Shown here: positions 9,047-18,341 of the stretch, one piece after another | How positions within the stretch are numbered: the first letter of the stretch is position 1 | Layout: each line of letters opens with the position of its first letter | Assembly (NCBI GenBank): GCA_040386335.1 | Contig: JAZKFT010000045.1 | Location: forward strand, 1-64,000 | Origin: JAZKFT01 sp040386335 | Lineage (GTDB): Bacteria > Bacteroidota > Bacteroidia > Chitinophagales > Chitinophagaceae | Direction: 5' to 3' | Length of the DNA stretch: 64,000 nucleotides | Notes under the pieces: model-generated | The model's database searches: none | What the model saw: the letters and a program-made list of their open reading frames with translations, nothing else | What the model was told of the DNA's origin: nothing | Made by a program: the position numbers and the translations under genes

Positions 9047-11842
9047 TTAATACAAACTCACCGGCAACACAACCTCCCACTGATTAGGCTGTGTTACGCC
9101 CCGGAATTCGTTATTCAACAACCTGCTGTACCGAACGCCAATGGTGATAGGCAATTGGTTCCATACTTTGGTGTCGAAAAACACTTCGGTACCGGTAGTA
9201 GCAAAAGGATAGGTAATGCCGGTGCGCAGGCTTTTGCCAACGGTATAATCGTAAAACAGGTTCAGCCGCACACGGCGCAGATAGGCGATATTGCCAAAGC
9301 CCCAATCGGGGTACCATAATGGAAAATGATAGTTGGCACCCAGTTTCCACTGCCTGGGGAAATTGATGACCCGATATCCGCGTGAAAACGGGAAAGAATT
9401 GCTGAAAAGATATTGGTTCATGGTGTCCCTGCCCTGGTAGGCAGCGGTTAATACAAGGCTATGCGTTGGCGCCACGCCGGGCAGGTAGAGGCTGCCGCTC
9501 AGTAACAACTGACGGGCCGTGTATTGGTTTACAATGCTGCGGTAATCGGCCAGCAGGGTGTGCGCCAGGCGTGGGTAGATTTGTTGCACCGCTTTTTGAA
9601 TCTGAGAACTGTAACTAAGCCGGGCATTTACATAATTAAAATCAACATCATTCAATAGTTTTTGGCCCAGTCCTGTCCAGCGCACTCTTTCTGTATTGAG
9701 TGATGATGAAAGCGTCAGGTAACGATAAGATTTACCAGATGAAAAATTCAGTGGTAGCTGTAACCCAATACCAGCTTCTGTTTCGTTGTAAAAAACAGTG
9801 GTATCTGCATTGAATGCCGCGGCCCTGCCCCAGGTTTGGTTGGCTTGAATGAAGGGCTGCAGGTACCAGCCTCCATAAACGCCGGATACTCCTGCCTTGT
9901 GGCTTTGTTCATTGGTGTTGAAGGTATAGCTGAGGGTGGTTTCCAAAGTATTCAGTACATTATTACTGATTAGGGAAAAGGTATAATTGGCACCATCCAC
10001 TTCGGGCTGCCAGCTATGGACATTGAGCAGGCCGGTAGCCTTGCTATATTTTGAAACCGGGAAATTATTGGTGGCCAGGTTCGACAGGTTGTCTTTGCCG
10101 CTGATCGTATTCTTAGCGTACATCGGCTGCAATGTTTCGGCGCCGGTAATCGTGGTTCCCTGGCCGTTGCCAACGATGTCAAAAGCCCCCAACCTGGAGC
10201 CATCGGTGGTAAAGGTGGAACCGATAACCTTTCCACCGGAAACAAAGCCCTGGTAAATACCGGTGGAAGCGACTGCCAGTTTTTTAGCCCTGCCATCCGG
10301 CAGCACAAGGCTGTACATGGCATCGTTGCCGCCAGCCGACATGGAGAAATAGATCGTGTCGTTCATCACCACCGGGAAGGCAATAATGCGGCTCGCCGGG
10401 GCTAGTAACCAACGATGCTGGTTATCGTTTAATCGCCACTCCAGCAGTCCCATATCGCCGTTGGGCCTTCGGGCGGCAACAAAAACGGAGTTCCCATCCT
10501 TAGAGAATTTTGGGTGGGAATAAAACAAGGTTGAATCGGCGGTAAATTTTTGCAGTAACATCCCGCTCATATCCATCACTTGCAACATACAGGTGCTGGC
10601 CGGGTTTGCTTCTACAGCAACGATCTTTTTGCCTTCAGTGAAAATGTCAGGGGAAAAATATTTGGTTTTACTACCAATGGATTGCGTTTCCCGAGTTTCA
10701 ATATTTAGCAGGGAGATCGTGCTGTAATCCCTGTTGCCCCAGCGGCTATCGGGCTTAAAAGAACTGTAAATAATATAGCCATTGTTATAGCTGTAGTAGT
10801 CATCGACGCCAATATCCTTTATGCCAATTTTCTCTTCATTGCCATCTTTTTTTAGTTTAATAAATACGGGTATTTGTTTGTAGCCCGATTTTAAAACGAT
10901 CATGTCTCCGTCTTTTCCAGGATAGGAGTATTGATAATCCGTCACCGTGTTTTTAGTGGTCTTTGTAAGCCATTCAGGGGCAGTGGTTTTTTCCTGTTGC
11001 CATTGGTTTTGAAAAAAAATAAAAGCATCGTTGCGGAACGTTTTGTAGTCCACGCCGGTATGTTTTTTAATGGCTTTCTGCAGAGGATAAAAGAAGCCTT
11101 TGAACCTGGCAGCATCCTGGGTGATATTCACCCAAACCGAATCGCCATATTTTTCGCGGCCATAGGTTACCATCAGGTAGCCGAGATCGTAATGGTTAGG
11201 AACAAAATTTTTGAAACTGCCGTTTCGCAGTTTCATCCAGCTGTAATTTTTACCCTCGTAGTGCAGGCTTTTGTAGGCATTAAAAAATTGAGGTAGACGA
11301 CCACGGCCCTGGTTGCTCAACACGGTTTCATTCCAAACGGCATCGCCTTCAAAAAACCAGTCGGGTACGGTGATGGCATTGGCAACGGCCTGCCCGTTTT
11401 CTCCGAATAAAATGGAAGCAAATTTCGAAAACCCTACGCGGTAATTGCTGTACTGTTGTGCATGTCGAAACTCGTGGATGGCCAGGTTATCTGCCCAGCC
11501 CAAACTGCCCAGCTGGAAAGGGTTCTGAGGTGGCGTAAGATAAAATTCACTGCGATATGGGCCGAGTTGTACATATGCATTGCTTAGTGTATTCTGGCTT
11601 TGCAAAACCACATCCACTTTACGCATTTGCCCACCCACCGTATTGCGGTAATAATTGCTGATCACATTGGTGACGGTAGCCACACGGTTAGCGGTACTAT
11701 CCAATCCCTTCGGGAAAATAATGCGTGTCGAAGGGGTATTTATTTGTCGCCATTTAACGGAGGGTGGAGTGCCGCCGAATACCTGAGCATTGGAATGCAC
11801 GGCGAAACTGATAAGAACAATGATTGCAATTAATTTTTTCAT
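9047..11842 (-). CDS. outer-membrane protein with zinc-metallopeptidase motif and C-terminal barrel-like region
   Basis: A 931-residue protein with a signal peptide (1-19, ending SNAQ). Residues 123-127 read HEFRH. After 37 residues comes WFFEGDA, whose Glu165 fits the third zinc ligand of the MA clan of metallopeptidases (HExxH...WxxEG). The middle (about 280-600) consists of short beta repeats like those of TolB/WD-type propellers. The last 300 residues alternate aromatic and polar residues and end in an aromatic residue (VSLY), as expected for an outer-membrane beta barrel. Whether it is an active peptidase is inferred from motifs only. It is followed after 130 bp by the MG2 protein on the same strand, and the two may be co-transcribed. 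Confidence 0.72.
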   Translation of the reverse strand: MKKLIAIIVLISFAVHSNAQVFGGTPPSVKWRQINTPSTRIIFPKGLDSTANRVATVTNVISNYYRNTVGGQMRKVDVVLQSQNTLSNAYVQLGPYRSEFYLTPPQNPFQLGSLGWADNLAIHEFRHAQQYSNYRVGFSKFASILFGENGQAVANAITVPDWFFEGDAVWNETVLSNQGRGRLPQFFNAYKSLHYEGKNYSWMKLRNGSFKNFVPNHYDLGYLMVTYGREKYGDSVWVNITQDAARFKGFFYPLQKAIKKHTGVDYKTFRNDAFIFFQNQWQQEKTTAPEWLTKTTKNTVTDYQYSYPGKDGDMIVLKSGYKQIPVFIKLKKDGNEEKIGIKDIGVDDYYSYNNGYIIYSSFKPDSRWGNRDYSTISLLNIETRETQSIGSKTKYFSPDIFTEGKKIVAVEANPASTCMLQVMDMSGMLLQKFTADSTLFYSHPKFSKDGNSVFVAARRPNGDMGLLEWRLNDNQHRWLLAPASRIIAFPVVMNDTIYFSMSAGGNDAMYSLVLPDGRAKKLAVASTGIYQGFVSGGKVIGSTFTTDGSRLGAFDIVGNGQGTTITGAETLQPMYAKNTISGKDNLSNLATNNFPVSKYSKATGLLNVHSWQPEVDGANYTFSLISNNVLNTLETTLSYTFNTNEQSHKAGVSGVYGGWYLQPFIQANQTWGRAAAFNADTTVFYNETEAGIGLQLPLNFSSGKSYRYLTLSSSLNTERVRWTGLGQKLLNDVDFNYVNARLSYSSQIQKAVQQIYPRLAHTLLADYRSIVNQYTARQLLLSGSLYLPGVAPTHSLVLTAAYQGRDTMNQYLFSNSFPFSRGYRVINFPRQWKLGANYHFPLWYPDWGFGNIAYLRRVRLNLFYDYTVGKSLRTGITYPFATTGTEVFFDTKVWNQLPITIGVRYSRLLNNEFRGVTQPNQWEVVLPVSLY

Positions 11843-11932
11843 AGGAATGAAATAAAGATATTATCATGAATACTATAGATTCCGGAAATGAGAACAGCAT
11901 TGGGACTTCCTCAAAGCAGCAAACAGTTACTC

Positions 11933-12526
11933 TCATTTCCCATACTTCTCGTTCACTATTTTCATCATTCTTTCAAAATAATCCATAAAACTTTCGCCTT
12001 CATTCACCGGGAATGTTTCCAGAGATGTGGCAAAGCCCTCTATTAAACTGGTGTATTGTTTAAAAGTGTCTTCCAGTAATTTTTCATCGCCTGTCTCCCA
12101 ATAGTAGCCTTCGTCTTTAACCGTAAAATCCAGCAGGTATTTTTGGCTGATGTATTTCAAAATGTGGACAACCAGTTTATGTATTGCTGCCCCGGCAAAC
12201 TGGGTCTTCGTAAAAAGCATATAGAGATAGGCAGCCTCTGTTTTATTTTTGGGCTTGCCCCAACATTGTAACAAAGGAGGCGCACTCATTCGCCCATTGG
12301 AGAGAAAACTAAACCAAACCGGTTCACTTTTGGGCGGTGAAAAAACAATGCCATAAAGGTTTTTCGGGTGGTACTGTTCCTTACCCAATTCTTCTGTGGC
12401 GAAAGTTTCTTCAAGTATCGTGTACTTCCAGTTGTAAATACCAGCAATGTCTTTTACTTCTTCAATCAGATCCGGTAACGATGCAGCCGGGTTAAACCGG
12501 CCACTGTAATGAATGGTTATTCCCAT
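11933..12526 (-). CDS. conserved hypothetical cytosolic protein
   Basis: A 197-residue soluble protein without signal peptide, starting MGITIHYSGRF. It contains an alternating alpha/beta pattern, a YHPKNLYGIVFSPPKSEPVWF segment and acidic helices toward the end. Similar proteins of unknown function are, to my knowledge, scattered through Bacteroidota, but I could not assign a domain. It ends 90 bp upstream of the start of the metallopeptidase-like gene, on the same strand. Confidence 0.65.
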   Translation of the reverse strand: MGITIHYSGRFNPAASLPDLIEEVKDIAGIYNWKYTILEETFATEELGKEQYHPKNLYGIVFSPPKSEPVWFSFLSNGRMSAPPLLQCWGKPKNKTEAAYLYMLFTKTQFAGAAIHKLVVHILKYISQKYLLDFTVKDEGYYWETGDEKLLEDTFKQYTSLIEGFATSLETFPVNEGESFMDYFERMMKIVNEKYGK

Positions 12527-12589
12527 AATTTTTTGTGGGTCGTTTATTTTGTTTCCTTAATTCATCCACTGTTTGTAATTTGTATCCCC

Positions 12590-12662
12590 GCCTTTTTAGC
12601 TCAGTTGGCAGAGCATTTCATTCGTAATGAAAGGGTCGCCGGTTCGACTCCGGCAAAAGGCT
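12590..12662 (+). tRNA. tRNA-Thr (anticodon CGT)
   Basis: A 73-nt cloverleaf can be drawn by eye. The acceptor stem is GCCTTTT/AAAAGGC with discriminator T; the D stem is GCTC/GAGC. The anticodon stem TTTCA/TGAAA closes the loop TTCGTAA with CGT at positions 34-36. A five-base variable loop GGGTC follows, then a T stem GCCGG/CCGGC closing TTCGACT. The 3' CCA is not encoded. Anticodon CGT reads ACG threonine codons. The gene is on the plus strand between two minus-strand genes and is followed at once by a T-rich run that may terminate transcription. Confidence 0.96.
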
Positions 12663-12731
12663 CTTTTTTATATTTGTAATTGGTGATTGCAAATTGCAAA
12701 TTGATATTTCTTCCTTGCTAATTGCCAATTG

Positions 12732-15284
12732 TCACTCTCCTCTGCCAGAACCGGCTTCAATCATTTTTCCAAAGAAAATTGCATTCAGCATCAGCTTGGT
12801 ACCACCGAGCCAAAAGGCGCGGAAAATGGGGTTGTCCGCAATGTTGATGACCTTTCCGCTTCCCATGCCGTTGACTACCACCGCGGCAGAATTCTTAATG
12901 GCATCTGCATTTTCCCTGCTGATCCAGCCACTCTGCAGTGGTTTTTCAGCGTAGGTAAATGGCGTGCCATAAGGGCTCTTGCTTTTCTCCATATACACCC
13001 GGTTGGCCTTAAACATACTGATGGTTTTTTGATTATAACCGTACGCCAGCGGATGGGTAAGATCTGCACTGGCACCAAAGATGGCACCACTCATTTGCTG
13101 CGCTCCTTCCACCTGCTCACGGTCGGTGTATGGCAGGCGCTGGGTACTGTCGGTCGGGGACTTTATTTTCTTAAAAGTTGCGGTACTGATACCAGCTAGC
13201 GTTGCCCATGTTATGGCTTCTTCTGTAAGTACCAATGTGCCACCGGCCTGCACCCAGGCTTTCATTTTTTCTTTATTGAGTTCGGCATAATTTCCTCCCA
13301 CCATCAAAATGGTATTATAGCCTGATAAATCAACCCGGTTAAACATGGGAATCTCCAGGTGCGAAGCCGGGATATTCATGCGCTGATCCAGTAAATGCCA
13401 TACTTCACCGGCATCTGTGGCGTTTACGCCTGTGCCCACCAGCATGGCAATTTTTGGTTTGCTAAGAGAGACAAATCTGCTGCTGCCCAGGTCGCTGCCA
13501 CTCAGCACATTGCCACTTTGAACTGCATACACTTTTAAAGCATTTTTTTCTGCAATGTCTTTTATGGTGCTGTATATTTTTTCACTGCTGATGGTTTGCA
13601 TTTGCACGGGCACAACGATGGTGCCATAACCAAATTTTTTGGATCCCCCTGACAAAGGCATGTCGAAGGTGTTGGTAGCCACTTTGGTAATAAGACCGGC
13701 TTCCTGTAGGGCGTAGAGCGCTCTTGGCGCATATAATTCATCCCATTCAAACAGGTAGGCGTATTCAGTTTTACCACCCGCTATTTCACCTGGGGGAAAC
13801 ATTACAGGTCGCATTGGATTGCCATATACAGCGGCACCATTTTCAATTTCCTTGTAAGGCAGGCCAAAAGCCAGGGGCATGGTCCAACTGGTGATATCAT
13901 AAAAAAGGCTGTCTTTGTACACCAGCTGTTTGTCAAAAATGGCTTTGATGACGAGTTGCATCGGCTGATCAAGCGATACCGCATAAGCACTGCCTTTTTC
14001 AAACAGGGAATCTTTATAACCATCTTTTAATTCGTTTACCACAATCTGCTGGCGCTGCAACATTTCAATAAAATGAAATGTCTTGGCTTTGTCGTTTTTG
14101 TCTCCAAACACATATCCTTTTGTATCGTTCGCAGCAGCTATTTTTTTAAAGAAATCCCGCTGGTATTCGAGGAACTCTTTGCGCAATTCCTTTGCGCCCT
14201 GTAGCGTACTCATAGCAGTAACAAACTGGTTGCGGATGGTGAACGGGAACCGCAGAATGCCATTGGAAGTTTGCTGCGCATGACCTCGGCTGCTGGCCTG
14301 CTCAAACAACACCCCGATGCCGCCGTTGATATCTGGGAAAGTAGAACCCTTGCCATAATAGAAATCGTCATAGTTCTCCCGGGTAAAGTAAAGGGAACCA
14401 ATGCTATCCAAATATGCCGCGTGGAACTTTCCCAGTTTGCCCGTAAGCTCCTGGTTTTTGGCCGGTGTCAATGGGTTTACTCTTGATGGCACACCCGGCT
14501 GAAAAAAGAAACTGGCATTGCTGCCCTGCTCATGATGATCGGTGAGGATATTGGGTTTCCAGAGATGAAACCATTTGAGCCGGTTCTGGCTTTCCACATG
14601 CACTGCCGGCAGCCAGTCGCGGTTAAGGTCGAACCAATAATGATTAAAACGGCCGCCGGGCCAAACTTCATTGTATTCGCGGTCGTTGGGATCGGTTACC
14701 AGGTTTTTGCTTTTATGCTGGTTGGCCCAGGTGGAGAAACGTTGCAAACCGTCTGGGTTAAAGGAAGGGTCGAAAAGAATGACCACATGATCCAGCAGAT
14801 CTTCAATTTGCTTTCCCTGTGCTGCAGCCAGGTAGTAGGCAGATAACAGGGAAGCATTGCTGCCGCTGGATTCGTTGCCGTGGATAGAGTGGCCGATATA
14901 CACAACAATGGGCATTTCATCAATGTTCAGTGAACCTGATTTTGGCGCATCTGTTAGTTGCAGATGTTGTTTCCGTATCTGCTCCAGGTTGTCATGATTT
15001 TTTTTGGAAGAGATGATCAGCAACACCTGCGGCCGGCTTTCATAGCTAAGTCCCATCGTTTCTATTTTCACACGGTCGGGTGCAGCGGCAGCTATGGCCT
15101 TCATATAGTTTACCAGTCGGTCGTGGGTTACATGCCATTCGCCCACTTCATGATAAATAATGTCTTTAGGTTTTGGAATGGCCGGGTTATAGCTGACGTT
15201 TGTCGGCAGGTAGTAACCCAGGTCCTGTGCGTGGCCGTAAAAACTGAGTAACAACAGGCAGCATGGCATTATGATTTTTCTCAT
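12732..15284 (-). CDS. secreted M14-family zinc carboxypeptidase
   Basis: An 850-residue protein with a signal peptide (1-19, ending YGHAQ). The M14 catalytic domain occupies about residues 40-370. Zinc ligands are His135 and Glu138 in HSIHGNES, with the third in the DHHEQG motif (His250 or His251). Substrate-binding elements are FNPDG (175-179) and DLNRDW (219-224). Glu328 in GVLFEQASSRG fits the catalytic base. The C-terminal half (about 600-720) holds an alpha/beta domain resembling a glutamine-amidotransferase-like fold (KIAMLVGTGV... TILMVGGNYAEL), a pairing usual for the long Bacteroidota members. All ligands are present, so it is probably an active exported peptidase that trims peptides or cell-wall peptides. 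Confidence 0.9.
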   Translation of the reverse strand: MRKIIMPCCLLLLSFYGHAQDLGYYLPTNVSYNPAIPKPKDIIYHEVGEWHVTHDRLVNYMKAIAAAAPDRVKIETMGLSYESRPQVLLIISSKKNHDNLEQIRKQHLQLTDAPKSGSLNIDEMPIVVYIGHSIHGNESSGSNASLLSAYYLAAAQGKQIEDLLDHVVILFDPSFNPDGLQRFSTWANQHKSKNLVTDPNDREYNEVWPGGRFNHYWFDLNRDWLPAVHVESQNRLKWFHLWKPNILTDHHEQGSNASFFFQPGVPSRVNPLTPAKNQELTGKLGKFHAAYLDSIGSLYFTRENYDDFYYGKGSTFPDINGGIGVLFEQASSRGHAQQTSNGILRFPFTIRNQFVTAMSTLQGAKELRKEFLEYQRDFFKKIAAANDTKGYVFGDKNDKAKTFHFIEMLQRQQIVVNELKDGYKDSLFEKGSAYAVSLDQPMQLVIKAIFDKQLVYKDSLFYDITSWTMPLAFGLPYKEIENGAAVYGNPMRPVMFPPGEIAGGKTEYAYLFEWDELYAPRALYALQEAGLITKVATNTFDMPLSGGSKKFGYGTIVVPVQMQTISSEKIYSTIKDIAEKNALKVYAVQSGNVLSGSDLGSSRFVSLSKPKIAMLVGTGVNATDAGEVWHLLDQRMNIPASHLEIPMFNRVDLSGYNTILMVGGNYAELNKEKMKAWVQAGGTLVLTEEAITWATLAGISTATFKKIKSPTDSTQRLPYTDREQVEGAQQMSGAIFGASADLTHPLAYGYNQKTISMFKANRVYMEKSKSPYGTPFTYAEKPLQSGWISRENADAIKNSAAVVVNGMGSGKVINIADNPIFRAFWLGGTKLMLNAIFFGKMIEAGSGRGE

Positions 15285-15377
15285 CAGTTGGTTTTAATGG
15301 GCTGGGAAGTTAAGGAAGCGGAATGACCCATGCACGTAGCTGAATGGATGACCGCCCGGAGTTAGTTGATTTGTAAT

Positions 15378-15668
15378 TTATACATCAGCCACTTTGAAGG
15401 GGAGAATCTCTATGTGCTCCCATACTTTTCCTGTTATGTATGGATCCAGGCTGACCCATTCTTTGGCAGCCTCTTCACTTGGAAGTATCACTAATAGCAT
15501 GGATCCACACATTTGGCCTGCGGCATTTAATTTGGCTCCGCCAATGATAAAACGCCCCGCAGCCTTTTCAACTTTCATCCGCTGCAAATGTTTTTTTCTT
15601 ACCGCAAGACGACGGTTTAAGGCTTCGTCATCGCAATGATCGGTGGTAAGTACCAGGTACTGTGGCAT
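15378..15668 (-). CDS. YciI-family protein
   Basis: A 96-residue protein with the dimeric alpha/beta-barrel pattern of the YCII-related family: an N-terminal strand (YLVLTTDH), a helix with RRLAVRKKHLQRM, GRFIIGGAKL, then a strand (GSMLLVILPS), a helix (AAKEWVSLDPYITGKVWEHIEI) and the final PFKV. The conserved DPY/DPF element before the last helix is present. YciI-like proteins are small stand-alone enzymes or enzyme-like domains of mostly unknown reaction. It begins 430 bp upstream of the flippase gene end and 90 bp from the carboxypeptidase, all on the minus strand. Confidence 0.82.
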   Translation of the reverse strand: MPQYLVLTTDHCDDEALNRRLAVRKKHLQRMKVEKAAGRFIIGGAKLNAAGQMCGSMLLVILPSEEAAKEWVSLDPYITGKVWEHIEILPFKVADV

Positions 15669-15812
15669 AATCAGGACTTTTTTAGAAGAGCCAAATTAAT
15701 GAATTATGATAGCCGGAAACTTTACCTGCTTTTTTAATTCGCATGCTGGAAAAAATAGTTTGCCGCATAGTAAGGAGCCAGGAAGGTGAAAGCCTGGCCT
15801 GGATTACATAGT

Positions 15813-17300
15813 CTATGGTCTTTTAAACAGCTTGCCCCGATATTTTTCAACCAGCCAGACTACTTCATCCGAATATTTCCGGCGAATGACGATCAACCCA
15901 AATAAGCCAACGAAAATGGCCGATCGTATCGGCAGATCGAAAAATACATTTTTGATCGTTGGAATGAACCAGATAGCGGCCACTATGATACTGCTTACAA
16001 TCAGCAGCTCCAGGTTCTTAACCGTAAAAGGCTGCAGCCGGAATTTATGATGCAGGTACCACCACCTGATGCCGTTCTTAACCAGGTTTGCCAGCAGGTT
16101 TGCTGTAGCTGCTCCGTAAATGCCCCAGGTCCTGATCAATAAAAAGTTTAATGGTATGGCTACCAATGTATAAACGATAGTGCTGTAAAAATCAAATTTC
16201 CACAGATTGGAAGTTTGAATGATCTGTGCATTGAGGCCGGTGGCAAGGTCCACCAGTTTGGATAATACAATGATAATAGCCGGAATAACAATGACCACAA
16301 AATCCGGCGGAAAAAAGCCCAATACATTTTTTAGGTTGATGATCAGCAGGCCGCCGAAGAGGATACCGGCAATCATCAGGTTCATGGCTGATTTTTTGTA
16401 AATGCTCTGGATGCCATGCAGGTTTTTGGTGCGCCAGTACTCTGCCAATACCGGAATGGCTGAACCCATAATAGCCCGGTTGGGCACTTCAAGTACACTT
16501 CCAAAAAACTGGGCGATGGCAAACTGCGCAGCGTAACCAAAGCCTTTGAGGCTGCCCAAAAAAATGGTATCGCAAACAGTGGAAGCAATATTGAATACAT
16601 TGGTCAAAAACAGGAACGATGTAAAACCCATGATCCTTCCTTTTAGCCTGCGTGTTACAGAACTGATCTTAAAATGGAGGGAGATGCCGCGGCATCGGAT
16701 CAAAATAAAATACCCCAGTAAGACAGGTAGCAGGTAAATAAAGGCAAAAAAGGTGACAAACATGTGGGCATCAATCAGCTTAAAAATCAGAAGCACGACC
16801 AGTACCGTGGTAAGCAACCTGATCATGGTTTCTTTTAATAAACTACCCCAAACGGCTTTGCCGGAGTGCCATAGGAAAGGTTCCAGGAAAAGGTACAATA
16901 CAAACAGGAACGTAAACGGGATGATGGTCCAGTAGTAATTAATAAAAAAAGGATTGTTGCGGCCAAACACCATGACGATATAAGGCTTCAACAACCAAAT
17001 AAGTAAAAGTGTGAAAATGGTACCCGCCGCCGCCATACACATGGCGATAAAAGGCAGGTCATTTTTTTCTTTAGGCAGGTAATGTTTATAAAAAGGGAGA
17101 AACTTGGCCACCATGGCCTGGCTACCCAATGTAGCAAAGTACGCCGCAATAAAAGCCGTATCGTTTACCACACGGGTGAGGCCATAATAATCTTTACCAA
17201 TAAGGGTTTGCAGCAACAACAGGTTAACAGCACCAAAGGCAAAGCCGACATAAATAATAATAGTAGAAAGGATGCTTTGTCGCTGTATGGAACTGGCCAT
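15813..17300 (-). CDS. Wzx-type oligosaccharide flippase
   Basis: A 495-residue integral membrane protein with about 12-14 hydrophobic segments, starting MASSIQRQSILSTIIIYVGF. An earlier ATG at 17384 would add 28 residues without hydrophobic character, so 17300 is preferred. Topology, length and the opening segment fit the polysaccharide flippase family of the MOP exporters (Wzx/RfbX), which translocates undecaprenyl-linked repeat units across the inner membrane. It is transcribed leftward, divergent from rfbF, with a 265-bp spacer carrying a perfect inverted repeat. It marks the left border of the polysaccharide locus. Confidence 0.85.
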   Translation of the reverse strand: MASSIQRQSILSTIIIYVGFAFGAVNLLLLQTLIGKDYYGLTRVVNDTAFIAAYFATLGSQAMVAKFLPFYKHYLPKEKNDLPFIAMCMAAAGTIFTLLLIWLLKPYIVMVFGRNNPFFINYYWTIIPFTFLFVLYLFLEPFLWHSGKAVWGSLLKETMIRLLTTVLVVLLIFKLIDAHMFVTFFAFIYLLPVLLGYFILIRCRGISLHFKISSVTRRLKGRIMGFTSFLFLTNVFNIASTVCDTIFLGSLKGFGYAAQFAIAQFFGSVLEVPNRAIMGSAIPVLAEYWRTKNLHGIQSIYKKSAMNLMIAGILFGGLLIINLKNVLGFFPPDFVVIVIPAIIIVLSKLVDLATGLNAQIIQTSNLWKFDFYSTIVYTLVAIPLNFLLIRTWGIYGAATANLLANLVKNGIRWWYLHHKFRLQPFTVKNLELLIVSSIIVAAIWFIPTIKNVFFDLPIRSAIFVGLFGLIVIRRKYSDEVVWLVEKYRGKLFKRP

Positions 17301-17404
17301 TGAAAGAAAACGGTTTTGCTTTGAAGGTATGTTGCAGGATAAACCAGTGTATGACATCTGTTTACTTACATTTGTCGCCACCATTAAAAACCGGCTAAAG
17401 GTAT

Positions 17405-17529
17405 AAGGTTTAGGGTTTAGGGTTCAAGGTTCAAGGTTCAGGATCCAGGATTCAAGGTCCCTGGGCCAGGGTTCCAGGATCAAATAACCTTTCTAATACT
17501 GGCATCTTGAACCCTAAACCCTAAACCTT
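17405..17529. repeat. perfect 24-bp inverted repeat with TTTAGGG units
   Basis: The arms at 17405-17428 and 17506-17529 are exact reverse complements over 24 bp. Each contains two TTTAGGG-like heptamers followed by TTCAAG. The 77-nt loop is itself rich in short GGTTCAAGG and CCAGG variants. The element lies between the divergent flippase and rfbF genes. It has no T-tract placed like a simple terminator. It resembles the low-complexity intergenic repeats seen at 20241, 61575 and 62968. Confidence 0.8.
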
Positions 17530-17564
17530 GAACCTTTTTTGACGTGGAATAAACAAGGAAGCTT

Positions 17565-18341
17565 ATGAAAGTAGTATTGTTCGCCGGTGGACTTGGTACC
17601 CGGCTTAGCGAAGAAACAGATATCCGTCCGAAACCTATGGTGGAAATAGGAGGGAAGCCGATCCTATGGCATATCATGAAAATATACAGCCACTACGGGT
17701 TCAACGATTTTATTGTTTGCCTTGGCTATAAGGGATATTTCATCAAGGAGTATTTCATGAACTACTTCCTGCACAACAGCGATATCACGATAGACCTGGC
17801 CAATAACAAAATGGAAGTGCATGGCACCAATGCCGAGCCGATAAAAGTAACGATGGTAGAAACCGGTCTGAATACAAAAACCGCCGGCCGCCTGAAACAG
17901 GTGCAGAAGTATATTGGAAACGAAGATTTTATGCTTACTTACGGCGATGGTGTTTGCGATGTGAACCTGGCCGACCTCCTGGCTTTTCATCAGCAGCATA
18001 ACAAAATTGCTACAGTTACTTCTGTTTCACTTGATTCGCGTTTTGGTGGTATGGACCTCGACGTCACTGGTGCGGTAACTTCATTCAAAGAGAAAGCAAA
18101 GGACGAAAGTAAATGGATCAACGGCGGTTTTTTTGTGCTGAAACCCGAAGTTTTTGATTACCTGCAGGGCGACATGACAAATATGATGTGGGAAGAGGAT
18201 CCTCTTGAAAAACTAACCAACGATAATCAGCTCATTGCATACAAGCACAAAGGTTTTTGGAAATGTATGGATGCATTACGGGATAAAATAGAGCTGGAAG
18301 AACTGTGGGCCAATAATAAAGCAAAATGGAAAGTATGGTAG
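17565..18341 (+). CDS. rfbF: glucose-1-phosphate cytidylyltransferase
   Basis: A 258-residue nucleotidyltransferase that makes CDP-glucose from CTP and glucose 1-phosphate, the entry step to CDP-linked deoxysugars. The N-terminal signature AGGLGTRLSEET followed by RPKPMVEIGGKP is complete. TYGDGVCDVNL carries the metal-binding Asp, and the family-specific AGRLKQVQKYI and GGFFVLKPEVFDYL segments are present. Length equals that of known RfbF proteins. AAGGAAG about 8 bp upstream of the ATG may act as a ribosome-binding site. It overlaps the next gene by 16 nt, indicating translational coupling with rfbG. Confidence 0.95.
   Translation: MKVVLFAGGLGTRLSEETDIRPKPMVEIGGKPILWHIMKIYSHYGFNDFIVCLGYKGYFIKEYFMNYFLHNSDITIDLANNKMEVHGTNAEPIKVTMVETGLNTKTAGRLKQVQKYIGNEDFMLTYGDGVCDVNLADLLAFHQQHNKIATVTSVSLDSRFGGMDLDVTGAVTSFKEKAKDESKWINGGFFVLKPEVFDYLQGDMTNMMWEEDPLEKLTNDNQLIAYKHKGFWKCMDALRDKIELEELWANNKAKWKVW

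Noticed and set aside
17405..17529. Telomere-like sequence
   Set aside because: Only two TTTAGGG units per arm in an inverted repeat between genes; nothing suggests a replicon end.
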